From NCBI RefSeq assembly GCF_008710095.1, contig NZ_VYKJ01000012.1:62001-126000 (forward strand): a DNA stretch of 64,000 nt, read 5' to 3'. This DNA is from Affinibrenneria salicis (GTDB taxonomy: Bacteria; Pseudomonadota; Gammaproteobacteria; Enterobacterales; Enterobacteriaceae). A program made the translations under genes and the position numbers. Shown piece by piece: positions 47,833-58,743 of this stretch; position 1 is the first letter of the stretch; every line of letters begins with the position of its first letter. The notes under the pieces were generated by a model. It saw only the letters and a program-made list of their open reading frames with translations. It made no database searches and was not told the DNA's origin.

Positions 47833-48330
47833 ATGCAAGTTTTAATTATGCGTCATGGTGATGCGTTACCGGAGGCCGCCAGCGATGCCGTCAGGCCGTT
47901 GAGCGAGCGCGGGCGTGACGAGTCGCGCCAGATGGCGCAGTGGCTGGAAGGGCAGGGCCTGGATATCGAACGGGCCCTGGTGAGCCCCTATGTCCGGGCG
48001 CAGCAGACGCTGCAAACCGTGCGCGATGTACTGACGGTGCGCGGCGCTGAAGAGGTATTATCGCAGCTGACGCCGGGGGGCGATGCCCGCTACGTCGCCA
48101 GCTACCTGCAGGCGCTGGCGCAGGAGAAAAGCGGGACGGTGCTGGTGGTTTCCCACCTGCCGCTGGTGGGCTACCTGGTGGCCGAACTGTGTCCGGCGGA
48201 AAGCGCGCCGATGTTCGCCACCTCCGCCATCGCCTGCGTGACGCTGGACGACGACGGGCGCGGCGTGTGCGACTGGATGATCGGGCCGGCGCAACTGGTG
48301 CAGAAAGCCGACGTCAGCGGTCGGGGCTAG
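47833..48330 (+). CDS. sixA: Phosphohistidine phosphatase SixA
   Basis: Cytosolic phosphohistidine phosphatase of 165 residues that dephosphorylates His-phosphate in HPt domains (ArcB; later also implicated in the nitrogen PTS). The RHG motif in [15 protein letters not shown] contains catalytic His8; later [15 protein letters not shown] supplies the second catalytic His. The ATG at 47833 is chosen over a longer frame because this is the family's exact N-terminus. The last 17 bp overlap smrB, tail to tail. Confidence 0.95.
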   Translation: MQVLIMRHGDALPEAASDAVRPLSERGRDESRQMAQWLEGQGLDIERALVSPYVRAQQTLQTVRDVLTVRGAEEVLSQLTPGGDARYVASYLQALAQEKSGTVLVVSHLPLVGYLVAELCPAESAPMFATSAIACVTLDDDGRGVCDWMIGPAQLVQKADVSGRG

Positions 48331-48877
48331 CGTTCTGGCCGGCCAGGTGGCCGTCCAGCGCCACCAACACCAACAGGGCGGCGTCGCCGCCAAACTCTTT
48401 CGGCGCCTGATGAAAGGCCAGCACGTCGGGGTGCTGCGCCAGCCATAGCGGCGTTTGCTGCTTTAAGATATGACGGCCATGCCCGTGCATCACGCAGGCG
48501 CAGTAGACGTGTTCACGCCGGCAGGCGGCCAGCAAAGCGCCTAATTCTTGTTTGGCCTGCAGGCGGGTCAAGCCGTGCAGATCGAGAAACAAGTCGGGCG
48601 GGTAGTCGCCGCGGCGCAATTTTTTCAGCTCATAGTGGCTGACGCCCGGCCGAACGTAGCGCATCGGCCCCTCGCTATCCAGCTGCGGTTCGAATTCATC
48701 GGAAAAATAAAAGCTGGCGTCCACCTGCTCCTGCAGCAGGCGTCGGGTGGGGGGCTGCGCCAGTTTGCGGCGCGCCGGCTGGTGCCGATACGTATCCTGG
48801 CTTAATTTACGGGTGCCGCCGATGGCGTCGCGGAAAAGCCTGCGCTCCTCATCATCCAGTAAATGTTTATCGGTCAT
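48314..48877 (-). CDS. smrB: Endonuclease SmrB, ribosome rescue factor
   Basis: Smr-domain endonuclease of 187 residues that cleaves mRNA at collided ribosomes. The N-terminal basic/acidic part precedes [17 protein letters not shown] (LDLHG) and [18 protein letters not shown], the two Smr catalytic motifs. Orientation opposite to prmB, as in E. coli; the 3' end overlaps sixA by 17 bp. Confidence 0.94.
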   Translation of the reverse strand: MTDKHLLDDEERRLFRDAIGGTRKLSQDTYRHQPARRKLAQPPTRRLLQEQVDASFYFSDEFEPQLDSEGPMRYVRPGVSHYELKKLRRGDYPPDLFLDLHGLTRLQAKQELGALLAACRREHVYCACVMHGHGRHILKQQTPLWLAQHPDVLAFHQAPKEFGGDAALLVLVALDGHLAGQNASPDR

Positions 48878-48944
48878 TCATCATCCATCCGGTTATTCAG
48901 TCTGCCGCTAGTGTAACCCGACTCTCGCGTGTAACTAAATATAC

Positions 48945-48985
48945 CCGTCGTACTTCAGGTTTCACGGCCGGTTCACGTCCGTCTT
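48945..48985. repeat. Fragment of the dispersed TATACCC-type repeat (left end)
   Basis: AATATACCCGTCGTACTTCA followed by GGTTTCACGGCCGG matches the left end of the element, between smrB and prmB. Confidence 0.5.
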
Positions 48986-49101
48986 GCTGTTTTATTATCG
49001 GCCAGTCGACGCCCGACGGGCAGTGATATCTGCTGATTTGTCGCGGGCTTCGTGGCAAACTAAGCGCCAGTTGCTATTGAATCGGTCTGCGGAGGACTAA
49101 G

Positions 49102-50034
49102 TTGGACAAAATTTTCGTCGAGGAGGCGGTCAGCGATCTTCATACCCTGCAGGATATGTTGCGCTGGACGGTCAGCCGGTTTAACGCAGCCAATATCTAT
49201 TACGGACACGGCACGGATAACCCGTGGGATGAAGCGGTGCAGCTGGTGTTGCCCAGCCTTTACCTGCCGCTGGATACCCCGCCGGAAATGTACGCCGCGC
49301 GGCTGACCGCCAGCGAACGCCAGCTCATCGTCGAACGCGTGGTGCGCCGGGTTAATGAGCGTATTCCGGTGGCCTATCTAACCAATAAAGCCTGGTTCTG
49401 CGGGTTGGAATTTTATGTGGACGAGCGCGTGCTGGTGCCGCGCTCGCCGATTGGCGAACTGATTAATCAGCGTTTCGCCGGGCTGATAGAGGAAGCGCCG
49501 CACTATATTCTCGACCTGTGCACCGGCAGCGGCTGCATCGCCATTGCCTGTTCCAGCGCCTTCCCGCAGGCGGAAGTGGACGCGGTGGATATTTCCGCCG
49601 ACGCGCTGGCCGTGACCGAACAAAATATCGCGGCGCACGGTCTGGAGCAGGTGGTGACGCCGATTCGCTCCGATCTGTTCCGCGCGCTGCCGCCGATCAA
49701 GTATGATTTGATCGTCACCAACCCGCCGTACGTTGATGCAGAGGATATGTCCGATCTGCCGCAGGAGTTCCGCTTTGAGCCGGAACTGGGGCTGGCCGCG
49801 GGCAATGACGGACTGACGCTGGTGCGGCGCATTCTGGCCTGCGCGCCGGATTATCTGAGCGACGACGGCGTGCTGATCTGCGAAGTCGGCAACAGCATGG
49901 TGCATTTGATCGAACAGTATCCGGATATTCCGTTTAGCTGGCTGGCGTTCGACTATGGCGGCGACGGCGTATTTATGCTGACCCGTGAACAGCTGCTGGC
50001 CTGTCAGGCGCATTTCAGCCGCTATCGTGATTAA
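49102..50034 (+). CDS. prmB: Ribosomal protein L3 glutamine methyltransferase PrmB
   Basis: SAM-dependent N5-glutamine methyltransferase of 310 residues acting on ribosomal protein uL3. It has [18 protein letters not shown] for SAM binding and the active-site NPPY at 207-210 ([10 protein letters not shown]). The start is TTG at 49102, followed by [19 protein letters not shown] which matches the E. coli N-terminus; a GGAGG site lies upstream. Confidence 0.96.
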   Translation: MDKIFVEEAVSDLHTLQDMLRWTVSRFNAANIYYGHGTDNPWDEAVQLVLPSLYLPLDTPPEMYAARLTASERQLIVERVVRRVNERIPVAYLTNKAWFCGLEFYVDERVLVPRSPIGELINQRFAGLIEEAPHYILDLCTGSGCIAIACSSAFPQAEVDAVDISADALAVTEQNIAAHGLEQVVTPIRSDLFRALPPIKYDLIVTNPPYVDAEDMSDLPQEFRFEPELGLAAGNDGLTLVRRILACAPDYLSDDGVLICEVGNSMVHLIEQYPDIPFSWLAFDYGGDGVFMLTREQLLACQAHFSRYRD

Positions 50035-50039
50035 TTTTC

Positions 50040-50075
50040 GCTATACCCGCCATATTCCAGCCCCGGGCGCGCGAA
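50040..50075. repeat. Fragment of the dispersed TATACCC-type repeat (left end)
   Basis: GCTATACCCGCCATATTCCA followed by GCCCCGGGCGCGCG, between prmB and aroC, again the left end of the element. Confidence 0.45.
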
Positions 50076-50131
50076 CCCCGGTCTGAACGCGGAGGGTATC
50101 TATCTGTTATATGTAACGTTAAGGAGTCGTG

Positions 50132-51217
50132 ATGGCAGGAAACAGTATCGGTCAGTTTTTCCGCGTCACCACATTTGGTGAGTCCCACGGTATTGCGCTG
50201 GGATGTATTGTCGATGGCGTGCCGCCCGGCATTCCGCTGACGGAAGCCGATTTGCAGGGCGATCTGGATCGCCGCCGACCGGGAACGTCGCGCTATACCA
50301 CGCAGCGGCGCGAGCCTGACCAGGTGCGTATTCTGTCCGGCGTGTTCGAGGGCGTGACCACCGGCACCAGCATCGGTTTACTGATCGAGAATACCGATCA
50401 GCGCTCGCAGGATTACAGCGCGATCAAAGATTTATTCCGCCCCGGTCATGCGGATTATACCTATGAACAGAAATATGGTCAGCGCGATTACCGCGGCGGC
50501 GGACGTTCATCGGCGCGCGAAACCGCCATGCGCGTGGCGGCCGGCGCGATCGCCAAAAAATATCTGCAGATCAAACACGGCGTCGCCATTCGCGGTTGTC
50601 TGGCGCAGATGGGCGATATTTGCTGCGAGCTGCGCGACTGGGATCAGGTGGAGCAGAATCCGTTCTTCTGCCCGGATCCGACGAAAATCGAGGCGCTGGA
50701 CGAACTGATGCGCGCGCTGAAAAAAGACGGCGACTCCATCGGCGCGAAGGTCAGCGTGGTGGCGGAGCGGGTGCCGACCGGGCTGGGTGAGCCGGTGTTC
50801 GATCGGCTGGACGCCGACCTGGCGCATGCGCTGATGAGCATCAATGCGGTGAAAGGGGTGGAGATCGGCGACGGTTTCGCCGTTGTGCGCAAGCGCGGCA
50901 GCGAAAACCGCGATGAGATCGGGCCGGACGGTTTTCAGAGCAATCACGCCGGCGGCATTCTCGGCGGCATCAGCAGCGGCCAGACGATCGTCGCCCATCT
51001 GGCGCTGAAGCCGACCTCCAGCATTATGGTGCCGGGCAAAACCATTAACCGACAGGGCCAGGCGGTGGAGATGGTGACGCGCGGTCGTCACGATCCATGC
51101 GTGGGTATTCGTGCGGTGCCGATCGCGGAAGCGATGATGGCTATCGTGCTTATGGATCATCTGTTGCGCCAGCGGGCGCAGTGCGCGGATGTGGTCAGTC
51201 AGGTTCCTCACTGGTAA
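50132..51217 (+). CDS. aroC: Chorismate synthase
   Basis: Last enzyme of the shikimate pathway, 361 residues, FMN dependent. Signatures: [21 protein letters not shown] (in part), [38 protein letters not shown] and [17 protein letters not shown]. Start ATG 50132 ([12 protein letters not shown]) has AAGGAG at proper distance; an upstream in-frame GTG is less likely. Confidence 0.97.
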   Translation: MAGNSIGQFFRVTTFGESHGIALGCIVDGVPPGIPLTEADLQGDLDRRRPGTSRYTTQRREPDQVRILSGVFEGVTTGTSIGLLIENTDQRSQDYSAIKDLFRPGHADYTYEQKYGQRDYRGGGRSSARETAMRVAAGAIAKKYLQIKHGVAIRGCLAQMGDICCELRDWDQVEQNPFFCPDPTKIEALDELMRALKKDGDSIGAKVSVVAERVPTGLGEPVFDRLDADLAHALMSINAVKGVEIGDGFAVVRKRGSENRDEIGPDGFQSNHAGGILGGISSGQTIVAHLALKPTSSIMVPGKTINRQGQAVEMVTRGRHDPCVGIRAVPIAEAMMAIVLMDHLLRQRAQCADVVSQVPHW

Positions 51218-51219
51218 TT

Positions 51220-52056
51220 ATGGATATGAAATCAGCTTTAGCCGGCGTTGTCGCGCTGCTGCTCTGCGCGCCGCTGTGGGCCAAAACGCCGTGGCAAACC
51301 ATTACCGAGCCGGTCGCCGGCGCGTCGCAGGCCATCGGCAGTTTCTCTAACGGCTGCATCGTGGGCGCGCGTCCCCTGCCGCAGCAGTCCGTCAACTATC
51401 AGGTGATGCGTCCCGATCAACTGCGCTACTTCGGCCATCCCGATCTGCTGGCGTTTATCAGCCGCCTCGGCGCGCAGGTGCATCAGCGCACCGGCGGCAA
51501 CATGCTGGTGGGCGATATGGCGATGCCGGCCGGCGGCCGTTTCAGCAGCGGTCACGCCAGCCATCAATCCGGTCTGGACGTGGATATCTGGCTGCAGCTG
51601 CCCCGTCAGCGCTGGAGCGCGCAGCAGTTGCTCCGGCCGCAGCCCATCGATCTGGTGCTGGCCAGCGGCAAACAGGTCAATCCCGCCGTCTGGCGACCCG
51701 AGGTGACCACGCTGATCAAACTGGCGGCGCAGGATCATGACGTAACGCGTATCTTCGTTAATCCGGCGATCAAGAAGCAACTGTGTCTGGAAGCCGGCGG
51801 CGATCGCGACTGGCTGCGCAAGGTGCGGCCATGGTTTGCTCACCGGGCGCACATGCACGTTCGGCTGCGCTGTCCGGCCGGTAGCCTGGAGTGCCAGGAT
51901 CAGCCGGCGCCGCCGGCGGGCGATGGTTGCGGCGCCGAGCTGGACAGCTGGTTCGTGCCGGCGAAGCCGGGGACGACCCAGCCGGGCAGCAAAACTCCGC
52001 CGCCGCTGCCGCCTTCCTGTCAGGCGCTGCTGGATAATCATTTTCGCGGAGACTAA
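51220..52056 (+). CDS. mepA: Penicillin-insensitive murein endopeptidase MepA
   Basis: Periplasmic LAS-family zinc endopeptidase, 278 residues, cleaves D-Ala-mDAP crosslinks in murein. Signal peptide [17 protein letters not shown]; motifs [20 protein letters not shown] and [15 protein letters not shown] provide zinc ligands. ATG at 51220 lies 2 bp after the aroC stop; a second in-frame ATG at 51226 is possible. C-terminal Pro-rich [18 protein letters not shown] as in E. coli. Confidence 0.95.
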   Translation: MDMKSALAGVVALLLCAPLWAKTPWQTITEPVAGASQAIGSFSNGCIVGARPLPQQSVNYQVMRPDQLRYFGHPDLLAFISRLGAQVHQRTGGNMLVGDMAMPAGGRFSSGHASHQSGLDVDIWLQLPRQRWSAQQLLRPQPIDLVLASGKQVNPAVWRPEVTTLIKLAAQDHDVTRIFVNPAIKKQLCLEAGGDRDWLRKVRPWFAHRAHMHVRLRCPAGSLECQDQPAPPAGDGCGAELDSWFVPAKPGTTQPGSKTPPPLPPSCQALLDNHFRGD

Positions 52057-52059
52057 CCC

Positions 52060-52860
52060 ATGGACTGGTTTTTTGTCGGTCCGGAGCTGTTGGCCGGACT
52101 GTTCGTCGTGGCGATCGCCGCGGGTTTTATTGATTCGATCGCCGGCGGCGGCGGGCTGCTGTGCATACCGGCGCTGATGGCGGTCGGGCTGTCGCCGGCC
52201 CAGGCGCTGGCGACCAATAAGCTGCAGGCGGTGGGCGGTTCGTTTTCGTCCAGCCTCTATTTTATCCGGCGCAGAGCGGTCAATCCGGCGGAGATGAAGC
52301 TGGCGATCGCGCTGACTTTCGTCGGATCGGTGGCCGGCGCGCTGCTGATCCAGCAACTACACGCGGATCTGTTGCGCCAGCTGCTGCCGATTCTGATTAT
52401 CGGCATCGGCCTCTATTTTCTGTTTACGCCCCGGATGGGCGAAGTCGATCGCCAGCGTCGTCTGTCCGCGCTTCCTTTCGCTATTATCGCCGGCGGCGGC
52501 GTGGGGTTTTATGACGGCTTTTTCGGGCCGGGCGCCGGCTCGTTCTATGCGCTGGCTTTCGTCACGCTGAGCGGCTTCAATCTGGCGAAAGCCACTGCGC
52601 ACGCCAAAATCCTCAACGCGACGTCCAACATTGGCGGCCTGATGTTTTTTATGCTCGGTGGTAAAGTGGTCTGGGGCCTGGGCGCGGTCATGCTGCTGGG
52701 GCAGTTTATCGGCGCGCGTCTTGGCGCCAGAATGGTGCTTAACAAAGGGCAGCGGCTGATTCGCCCGATGATCGTCATTGTGTCGGTCGCGATGAGCGCT
52801 AAATTGATCCATGACAGCCACGGCGCCGAGATCGCCCGCTGGCTGCATCAGCTTTTCTGA
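52060..52860 (+). CDS. yfcA: TSUP-family membrane transporter YfcA
   Basis: Inner-membrane protein of 266 residues, eight hydrophobic segments, of the TauE/SafE (TSUP) family. Signature AAGFIDSIAGGGGLLCIPALMAVGLSPAQALATNKLQA and mirrored GFYDGFFGPGAGSFYALAFV (in parts). Starts 3 bp after mepA. The substrate is unclear, generally organosulfur or sulfur anions in the family. Confidence 0.94.
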   Translation: MDWFFVGPELLAGLFVVAIAAGFIDSIAGGGGLLCIPALMAVGLSPAQALATNKLQAVGGSFSSSLYFIRRRAVNPAEMKLAIALTFVGSVAGALLIQQLHADLLRQLLPILIIGIGLYFLFTPRMGEVDRQRRLSALPFAIIAGGGVGFYDGFFGPGAGSFYALAFVTLSGFNLAKATAHAKILNATSNIGGLMFFMLGGKVVWGLGAVMLLGQFIGARLGARMVLNKGQRLIRPMIVIVSVAMSAKLIHDSHGAEIARWLHQLF

Positions 52861-52876
52861 AAGAAGAGTCGCGTCT

Positions 52877-53440
52877 ATGTCGCAATCCAGGCCGGACGGC
52901 CAGCATCATTATTCCCAGCTTATCGCGCTGTTTGATCAATGTTTTCAGCAGGCCTATCAGACCCGGTTGATCAAAGGCGACGACGAGCCGATCTATCTGC
53001 CGGCCGATGCGCAGTCGCCCTGGCATCGCATTGTGTTTGCCCACGGCTTCTATGCCAGCGCGCTGCATGAAATTTCCCACTGGTGCATCGCCGGTCCGGC
53101 GCGGCGCCTGCAGGTGGATTTCGGCTACTGGTACTGCCCGGACGGGCGCGATAGCCTGACTCAACGGCAATTTGAGCAGGTAGAGGTGAAACCGCAGGCG
53201 CTGGAGTGGATGTTTTGCGTCGCCGCCGGTTTCCCGTTCAATGTAAGCTGCGATAACCTGGACGGCGAAGCCGAACCGGATCGCATCGCCTTTCAGCGCA
53301 AGGTGCGCGCCCAGGCGCTGATCTGGCTGGAGCAGGGCATTCCCGAACGGCCGGCCTGCTTTATTAACGCATTACATTCGTTTTACAATACGCCGCCGTT
53401 AACGGCAGACCATTTCCCGTATCCGGCCGATCTCTGCTGA
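52877..53440 (+). CDS. epmC: Elongation factor P hydroxylase EpmC (YfcM)
   Basis: Protein of 187 residues which hydroxylates the lysylated Lys34 of EF-P. Contains [13 protein letters not shown] with an HExxH metal motif and [12 protein letters not shown]. Starts with [21 protein letters not shown] 16 bp after the yfcA stop, with AAGAAG upstream. Same order as in E. coli. Confidence 0.95.
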   Translation: MSQSRPDGQHHYSQLIALFDQCFQQAYQTRLIKGDDEPIYLPADAQSPWHRIVFAHGFYASALHEISHWCIAGPARRLQVDFGYWYCPDGRDSLTQRQFEQVEVKPQALEWMFCVAAGFPFNVSCDNLDGEAEPDRIAFQRKVRAQALIWLEQGIPERPACFINALHSFYNTPPLTADHFPYPADLC

Positions 53441-53474
53441 GCAGCGGCCGGGGCGGATCAACAGAGGACGATGC

Positions 53475-53762
53475 ATGATCGCAGAATTTGAAACGCGCAT
53501 TCTGGCGTTAATCGATGACATGGTGGAACATGCCAGCGATGATGAACTTTTCGCCGGGGGGTATCTGCGAGGGCATTTGACCCTGGCGGTGGCTGAGGCC
53601 GAAGAGAACGGCGAGCAGACGCCGCAGGCGCTGTATGCGCGAGTGTGCGGCAGCATCGAAAAGGCGATAAAAAACGGCGAGCTGTCGCCGCCGGATCAGC
53701 GGCTGGTGAACGGCATGTGGGAGACGCTCTATCGGCAGGCGCTGGCCAGCCAGCCGCACTGA
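53475..53762 (+). CDS. yfcL: YfcL family protein
   Basis: Small acidic protein of 95 residues: [46 protein letters not shown] (in parts), matching the YfcL family between epmC and mnmC. Function unknown. GAGGACG upstream as ribosome site. Confidence 0.92.
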   Translation: MIAEFETRILALIDDMVEHASDDELFAGGYLRGHLTLAVAEAEENGEQTPQALYARVCGSIEKAIKNGELSPPDQRLVNGMWETLYRQALASQPH

Positions 53763-53927
53763 CGATGAATATTTTCCTTGCTTCCCGATCGGCGCGCAGG
53801 CCGTAAAGGACGCCTGCCGCATTCGTGACTCCCCCCCACCCTCAGCGTCATCCCCGCGGCAACCGACGGGGATCGACTTTCGCGCGCTTTATCACCGGCG
53901 CGGCGCCGGACACTGTACGGCATTGAA

Positions 53928-55961
53928 TCAGACCGGCCGGCCCTTTAGCAGTTTTCTTACCCAGAAGCGATTAGGATTCAGCGCGGCCAGCGTTTCTCTG
54001 TCCAGCGGCAACGGTTCGCCGAACAGCTGAGCGGCCAGAATTTCCGCCGCCAGCGGCGCGGAGCACAGTCCGCGCGAACCGAGCGCGCCAATCATAAACA
54101 GGTCCGGGTAGATCGGCGCGGACGCGGCCTGCGCGCCGGAACGATGCAGCTGCGCATAGGCGTTCAGCGTGCGCTCATAGTGCGGCACGTTGCCCAGCAG
54201 CGGCAGATGGTCGCGCGTGGCGCAGCGTATACCGCAGCGCGCTTCGCCGGCGCTGACGTCGATCTCGCCGGCCCACGCCGCATCGGGCAGGCAGTTGATC
54301 AGGCGCTGGCGGTTTTCCTGCTGGTCTATGGCGCGCAGGCCGCTATCCACTTGACCGCGCTGGTAGCTGGCGCCGATGCAGTGCTGCTGATGTCGCGGAC
54401 TGACCGGCGTCAGATAGCCGTCATAGCACAGCACGTGACGCAACTGGCCGAAGGCGGGCCGGGTCGGCACGTGGCTGACCTGGCCGCGCACCGGATAACA
54501 GGGCAGATGGCGGGTCTGCGGCCAGTCGGCCAACTGATGTCCGGTCGCCAGAATCAGCGCATCATGCCTGGCCGTGCTGCCGTCGCTCAGCTGTAGCCGC
54601 CAGCCGGCGCCGTCCTGTCCGGCATCGAAGCGCCGCACGGCGCAATTCATTCGCACCGTCAGCCCCTGGGTCCGCGCCAGCTCCAGCGCCGCCGCCGTCA
54701 GTTCGGCCGGGCACAGCCAGCCGCCCTGCGGGTAGTGGGCGCCGTCCGCCGTCAGCGTCAGCTGATTGGCTTCGCTCAGCCGGGCGGCGCTGATGGCCTG
54801 CACCAGATCGGCCGGCCAGTCGGCGTCCAGGACCGCCCCGACCTTACGGCGGCTTTTTTCATCGTAAGCCAACTGGCTTACGCCGCACCACTGGTGTTCG
54901 AAGTCAAGCCCCTGCGCCGCCAGTTGGTCATACTGGCGGCGGGCGAAAGCGAAGGCGGTGGAGAAGAAACGCGCCAGCGCGTCATGGCGGTTATTGAGCA
55001 GCGGATACAGCGCGCCCTGACGATTGCCGGATGCGCCCTGCGCCGGCCGTTCATCGCGACAGTACAGCGTCACGCTGGCGCCGCGCCGCAGCAGCGCCAG
55101 CGCGGTGAGCACGCCGGCGATGCCGCCGCCCGCAATGGCGATATCCCCGGTGCGGCCGGCGGCGGCCCGCTGGTACCAGGGCGCGTCGGGCGGGGCGCTC
55201 AGCGTCTGCGGCAGAACGCCGTTCAGCATTTCCCGCTTCTGGCCGAACCCCTTCACTTTATCGACGCTGAAGCCGGCCTGCTGCAGGCCGCGCCGCACAA
55301 AGCCGGCGGCGGTGAAGGTAGCGAAAGTGCCGTCGCAGCGGCACAGGCGGGCCATCGCGTCGAACAGCTCGCCGCTCCACATATCCGGGTTTTTCGCCGG
55401 CGCGAAGCCGTCGAGGAACCAGGCGTCCACCTGCTGGCGCAAACTGTCGTCGAGCTGCGGCAGCAGCTGATTGACATCGCCGAACCACAGGTCCAGCACC
55501 ACCTCGCCCCGATCGAGCAGCAGACGCTGGCAGCCGGGCAGCGGCAGCGGCCACTGGGCGCGTAGCTGCCGCGCCAGATCGGCCAGTTCCGGCCAGCGCG
55601 CGTGGGCGGCGGTCAGGTCCGTCTGACTTAGCGGAAATTTTTCAAAGCTGATGAAATGCAGCCGCCTCAGCGCGGCGCCTGGCTGCGCGGCGCGGAACCG
55701 GCGAAAGGCCTGCCACAGGGCGAGAAAATTCAGCCCGGTGCCGAAGCCGGTTTCCGCAATGGTCATTCGGTCGCGCGGGTGAGCGGAAAATCGTTCGGGC
55801 AGTCGGTTCCCGAGCAGGAACACATAACGGCTCTCCTCGAGTCCATCCTGATTAGAAAAATAGACGTCATCAAACTGTTGCGATACAGGTGTACCCTGTT
55901 CATTCCAGCTTAGCTCGGCCTGCCGGATCGGTGGGTTATCCACGGGAAGTGACTCATTCAT
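53928..55961 (-). CDS. mnmC: tRNA 5-methylaminomethyl-2-thiouridine biosynthesis bifunctional protein MnmC
   Basis: Bifunctional enzyme of 677 residues (E. coli 668). The N-terminal methyltransferase has [17 protein letters not shown] and [20 protein letters not shown] start ([16 protein letters not shown]); the C-terminal FAD oxidoreductase has [25 protein letters not shown]. It completes mnm5s2U34 in tRNAs. The frame stays open upstream across the antisense of fabB, but the only sensible start is the ATG at 55961. It is divergent from fabB. Confidence 0.95.
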   Translation of the reverse strand: MNESLPVDNPPIRQAELSWNEQGTPVSQQFDDVYFSNQDGLEESRYVFLLGNRLPERFSAHPRDRMTIAETGFGTGLNFLALWQAFRRFRAAQPGAALRRLHFISFEKFPLSQTDLTAAHARWPELADLARQLRAQWPLPLPGCQRLLLDRGEVVLDLWFGDVNQLLPQLDDSLRQQVDAWFLDGFAPAKNPDMWSGELFDAMARLCRCDGTFATFTAAGFVRRGLQQAGFSVDKVKGFGQKREMLNGVLPQTLSAPPDAPWYQRAAAGRTGDIAIAGGGIAGVLTALALLRRGASVTLYCRDERPAQGASGNRQGALYPLLNNRHDALARFFSTAFAFARRQYDQLAAQGLDFEHQWCGVSQLAYDEKSRRKVGAVLDADWPADLVQAISAARLSEANQLTLTADGAHYPQGGWLCPAELTAAALELARTQGLTVRMNCAVRRFDAGQDGAGWRLQLSDGSTARHDALILATGHQLADWPQTRHLPCYPVRGQVSHVPTRPAFGQLRHVLCYDGYLTPVSPRHQQHCIGASYQRGQVDSGLRAIDQQENRQRLINCLPDAAWAGEIDVSAGEARCGIRCATRDHLPLLGNVPHYERTLNAYAQLHRSGAQAASAPIYPDLFMIGALGSRGLCSAPLAAEILAAQLFGEPLPLDRETLAALNPNRFWVRKLLKGRPV

Positions 55962-56019
55962 TGGGTAATGATGCGATTTTAGCGAGCGGTGCCCCAGGGC
56001 GCAAATTTCAACGCGACCT

Positions 56020-56055
56020 GGCTGATCGGACTTGTTCAGCTTACAACTGTACGCT
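56020..56055 (+). promoter_or_regulatory. FadR activator site and FabR operator of fabB
   Basis: GGCTGATCGGACTTGTT (56020-56036) equals the FadR site of the E. coli fabB promoter as I recall it (CTGATCGGACTTGTT). Directly after it AGCTTACAACTGTACGCT (56038-56055) is the FabR-type palindrome. FadR activates and FabR represses fabB in E. coli; the layout is conserved here about 50-85 bp upstream of the start. Confidence 0.8.
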
Positions 56056-56105
56056 AAAGTGCGTGACAAAATCCTAAACTCTATAAGAAATGGAAGAGGT
56101 ACTGA

Positions 56106-57323
56106 ATGAAACGTGCAGTGATTACTGGTCTGGGGATCGTATCGAGCATCGGTAATAACCAGCAGGAAGTTCTGGCATCCCTGCAGGAAGGCCGCTCTGG
56201 TATTACTTTCTCTCAGGAGCTGAAAGATTCTGGCATGCGTAGTCACGTCTGGGGCAATGTTAAACTGGATACCGCCGGACTCATTGAGCGTAAAGTTGTT
56301 CGTTTCATGAGCGATGCGTCGATCTATGCTTATCTGTCGATGGAACAGGCTATCGCCGACGCCGGTCTGGCGCCGGAAGTGTATCAGAGCAATCCGCGCG
56401 TAGGCCTGATCGCCGGCTCCGGCGGTTCCGCGCGTTTTCAGGTGTTCGGCGCCGACGCAATGCGCAGCCCGCGCGGCCTGAAAGCGGTCGGCCCGTACGT
56501 GGTCACGAAGGCCATGGCCTCCAGCGTCTCCGCCTGCCTGGCCACGCCGTTTAAAATCAACGGCGTCAACTACTCCATCAGCTCCGCCTGCGCCACCTCC
56601 GCGCACTGCATCGGCAACGCCGTCGAGCAGATCCAGATGGGCAAACAGGATATTGTCTTCGCCGGCGGCGGCGAAGAGCTGACCTGGGAAATGGCCTGCG
56701 AATTCGACGCGATGGGCGCGTTGTCCACCAAATACAACGACACGCCGGAAAAAGCCTCCCGCACCTATGACGCCAACCGCGACGGCTTTGTTATCGCCGG
56801 CGGCGGCGGTATGGTCGTGGTGGAAGAACTGGAGCACGCGCTGGCGCGCGGCGCGCATATCTATGCGGAAGTGGTCGGTTACGGCGCCACCTCCGACGGC
56901 GCCGATATGGTTGCGCCGTCCGGCGAAGGCGCGGTGCGCTGCATGAAGATGGCGATGCAGGGCGTAGATACGCCGATCGATTACATCAACACGCACGGCA
57001 CTTCCACGCCGGTCGGCGATGTGAAAGAGCTGGGCGCGATCCGCGAAGTGTTCGGCGATAACGTGCCGCCCATTTCCGCCACCAAAGCGATGACCGGTCA
57101 CTCCCTGGGCGCCGCCGGCGTGCAGGAAACCATCTACACCCTGCTGATGCTGGAACACGGCTTTATCGCGCCGAGCATCAATGTGGAAACGCTGGACGAG
57201 CATGCGATAGGGATGAATATCGTCACCGAACCGACCAAACGCGAACTGAACACCGTGATGACCAACGGTTTCGGCTTCGGCGGCACCAACGCCACGTTGA
57301 CGCTGCGTAAATATCCGCAGTAA
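56106..57323 (+). CDS. fabB: Beta-ketoacyl-ACP synthase I (FabB)
   Basis: Condensing enzyme of 405 residues needed for unsaturated fatty acid synthesis. Catalytic triad visible: Cys162 in SACATSAHC, His297 in [11 protein letters not shown], His332 in TGHSLGAAG, each one less than in E. coli FabB. Starts [29 protein letters not shown] ribosome site. Two terminator hairpins follow. Confidence 0.97.
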   Translation: MKRAVITGLGIVSSIGNNQQEVLASLQEGRSGITFSQELKDSGMRSHVWGNVKLDTAGLIERKVVRFMSDASIYAYLSMEQAIADAGLAPEVYQSNPRVGLIAGSGGSARFQVFGADAMRSPRGLKAVGPYVVTKAMASSVSACLATPFKINGVNYSISSACATSAHCIGNAVEQIQMGKQDIVFAGGGEELTWEMACEFDAMGALSTKYNDTPEKASRTYDANRDGFVIAGGGGMVVVEELEHALARGAHIYAEVVGYGATSDGADMVAPSGEGAVRCMKMAMQGVDTPIDYINTHGTSTPVGDVKELGAIREVFGDNVPPISATKAMTGHSLGAAGVQETIYTLLMLEHGFIAPSINVETLDEHAIGMNIVTEPTKRELNTVMTNGFGFGGTNATLTLRKYPQ

Positions 57324-57332
57324 TCATCGTTT

Positions 57333-57362
57333 CGCCGGCGTCAGAGGTTCCTGACGCCGGCG
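57333..57362 (+). terminator. Hairpin 1 after fabB
   Basis: CGCCGGCGTCAG - AGGTTC - CTGACGCCGGCG: perfect 12-bp stem just after the fabB stop, no T-tract. Confidence 0.6.
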
Positions 57363-57370
57363 CAGTTCCA

Positions 57371-57405
57371 GTCCGGCCGGGCGTTCGCCCGACCGGACTT
57401 TTTCG
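57371..57405 (+). terminator. Intrinsic terminator of fabB
   Basis: GTCCGGCCGGGC...GCCCGACCGGAC (57371-57397) has one C-A mismatch and a small loop, followed by TTTTTCGTTTTT. Confidence 0.85.
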
Positions 57406-57440
57406 TTTTTAGCCTTAACCACCCATCCCTGGCCGTTGCC

Positions 57441-57518
57441 GTTGGCTGAACACCGTCGTCGCCGACGAATTTGTCGCTGCGTCGCCGCTTTCCCGCAGCT
57501 TGAATTATTTAGGGTACA
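57441..57518. repeat. Dispersed repeat copy that forms the 3' end of hutI
   Basis: The 19-bp arm CGACGAATTTGTCGCTGCG (57463-57481), then CGCCGCTTTCCCGCAGCTTG and AATTATTTAGGGTAC (57501-57515). It shares the arm and the ending with the copy at 59246-59465. The minus-strand reading of GTACCCTAAATAATTC supplies the last codons and stop of hutI. Confidence 0.75.
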
Positions 57519-58743
57519 GGCTTTCTTCCCGCGGAATTCCCTGATAAATCACAGTGCAGGGCAACTGTCCGCCCAGCCAGTAAACCAGTTCGGCCGGCCG
57601 GGTCAGCGGCCAGTGCACGAAATTGGCTACTTTGCCTCTTTCCAGCGTACCGTGGCTGTCCTGCAGCCCCAGCGCGCGCGCGGCATGGGTAGTCACGCCG
57701 GCCAGCGCTTCCTCCGGGGTCAGATGAAACAGCATGCAGGCCATATTCAGCATCAGCCGCAGCGAGAGCGCGGGCGAGGTGCCGGGATTGGCGTCGCTGG
57801 CGATGGCTATCGGAACCCCATACTGGCGGAAGGCGTCCACCGGCGGTTTCTGCGTTTCGCGCAGCAGGTAACAGGCGCCGGGCAGCAGCACCGCCACGGT
57901 GCCATTCTGCGCCATAGCGAGAGCGTCTTGCGGCGTGGCGTACTCCAGATGGTCGGCGGACAGCGCCCGATAGCGCGCGGCGAGCCGGCTGCCTCCCTGG
58001 GCGGAGAGCTGTTCCGCGTGCACCTTGACCGGCAGGCCGAGCTGGCTCGCCGCATGAAATACCCTTTCCACCTGATGCGGCGACAGCGCGAGGTGTTCGC
58101 AGAATGCGTCCACCGCGTCCGCCAGCGATTCCGCTTTGATACGCGGCAGCAGCCGGGTGCAGATAAGCGAAATCCAGTCATCCGGGCGTTGGGCGAACTC
58201 CGGCGGTATGGCATGGGCGGCGAGGCAGGTTGCGCGAATGTCGGCCTCCACCTGCTGACCCAATTGACGGATAACGCGCAATATTTTCAGCTCGCTGGCC
58301 TCATCAAGACCGTAGCCGGATTTGATCTCCAGCGTGGTGACGCCCTCGGCCAGCAGCGTCTGCAGGCGCTGCAGCGCGCTGTCGAACAGTTGCTGCTGGC
58401 TCGCCGCCCGGGTCGCGCGCACGGTGGACAGAATGCCGCCGCCGCGCGCGGCGATTTCGGCATAGCTGACGCCCTGCAGGCGCTGTTCGAATTCGTCGCT
58501 GCGATCGCCGCCAAACACCAGATGGGTATGGCAGTCGATCAATCCGGGCGTGATAATGCCGCCGCCGAAGTCGGTGGTCTGTATGCTGTGCACCACGGGC
58601 AGTTCGTCGCGCGCGCCCAGCCACGCCAGACGACCGTCGGTCACCGCCAGCGCGCCGTCTTCAATGATGTGATATTTCCCTGCGCGCATGGTGACGATAT
58701 CTGCGCCATACCACAGGCTGTCGCAGCGGATCTCCTGCGTCAT
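57505..58743 (-). CDS. hutI: Imidazolonepropionase HutI
   Basis: Third enzyme of histidine degradation, 412 residues; hydrolyses 4-imidazolone-5-propionate to N-formimino-glutamate. Amidohydrolase motif [21 protein letters not shown] (split) binds the metal; also [27 protein letters not shown] and [15 protein letters not shown], which contain further metal/catalytic residues. The final residues Leu-Tyr-Pro-Lys and the stop lie inside a dispersed repeat, so the natural C-terminus may have been replaced. HutI is leftward, with the importer and hutH on the right. Confidence 0.94.
   Translation of the reverse strand: MTQEIRCDSLWYGADIVTMRAGKYHIIEDGALAVTDGRLAWLGARDELPVVHSIQTTDFGGGIITPGLIDCHTHLVFGGDRSDEFEQRLQGVSYAEIAARGGGILSTVRATRAASQQQLFDSALQRLQTLLAEGVTTLEIKSGYGLDEASELKILRVIRQLGQQVEADIRATCLAAHAIPPEFAQRPDDWISLICTRLLPRIKAESLADAVDAFCEHLALSPHQVERVFHAASQLGLPVKVHAEQLSAQGGSRLAARYRALSADHLEYATPQDALAMAQNGTVAVLLPGACYLLRETQKPPVDAFRQYGVPIAIASDANPGTSPALSLRLMLNMACMLFHLTPEEALAGVTTHAARALGLQDSHGTLERGKVANFVHWPLTRPAELVYWLGGQLPCTVIYQGIPREESLYPK

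Noticed and set aside
55962..57203. Open frame on the minus strand continuing upstream of mnmC across fabB
   Set aside because: It is the antisense of fabB, kept open by GC-rich codon bias; MnmC similarity begins only at the ATG at 55961.
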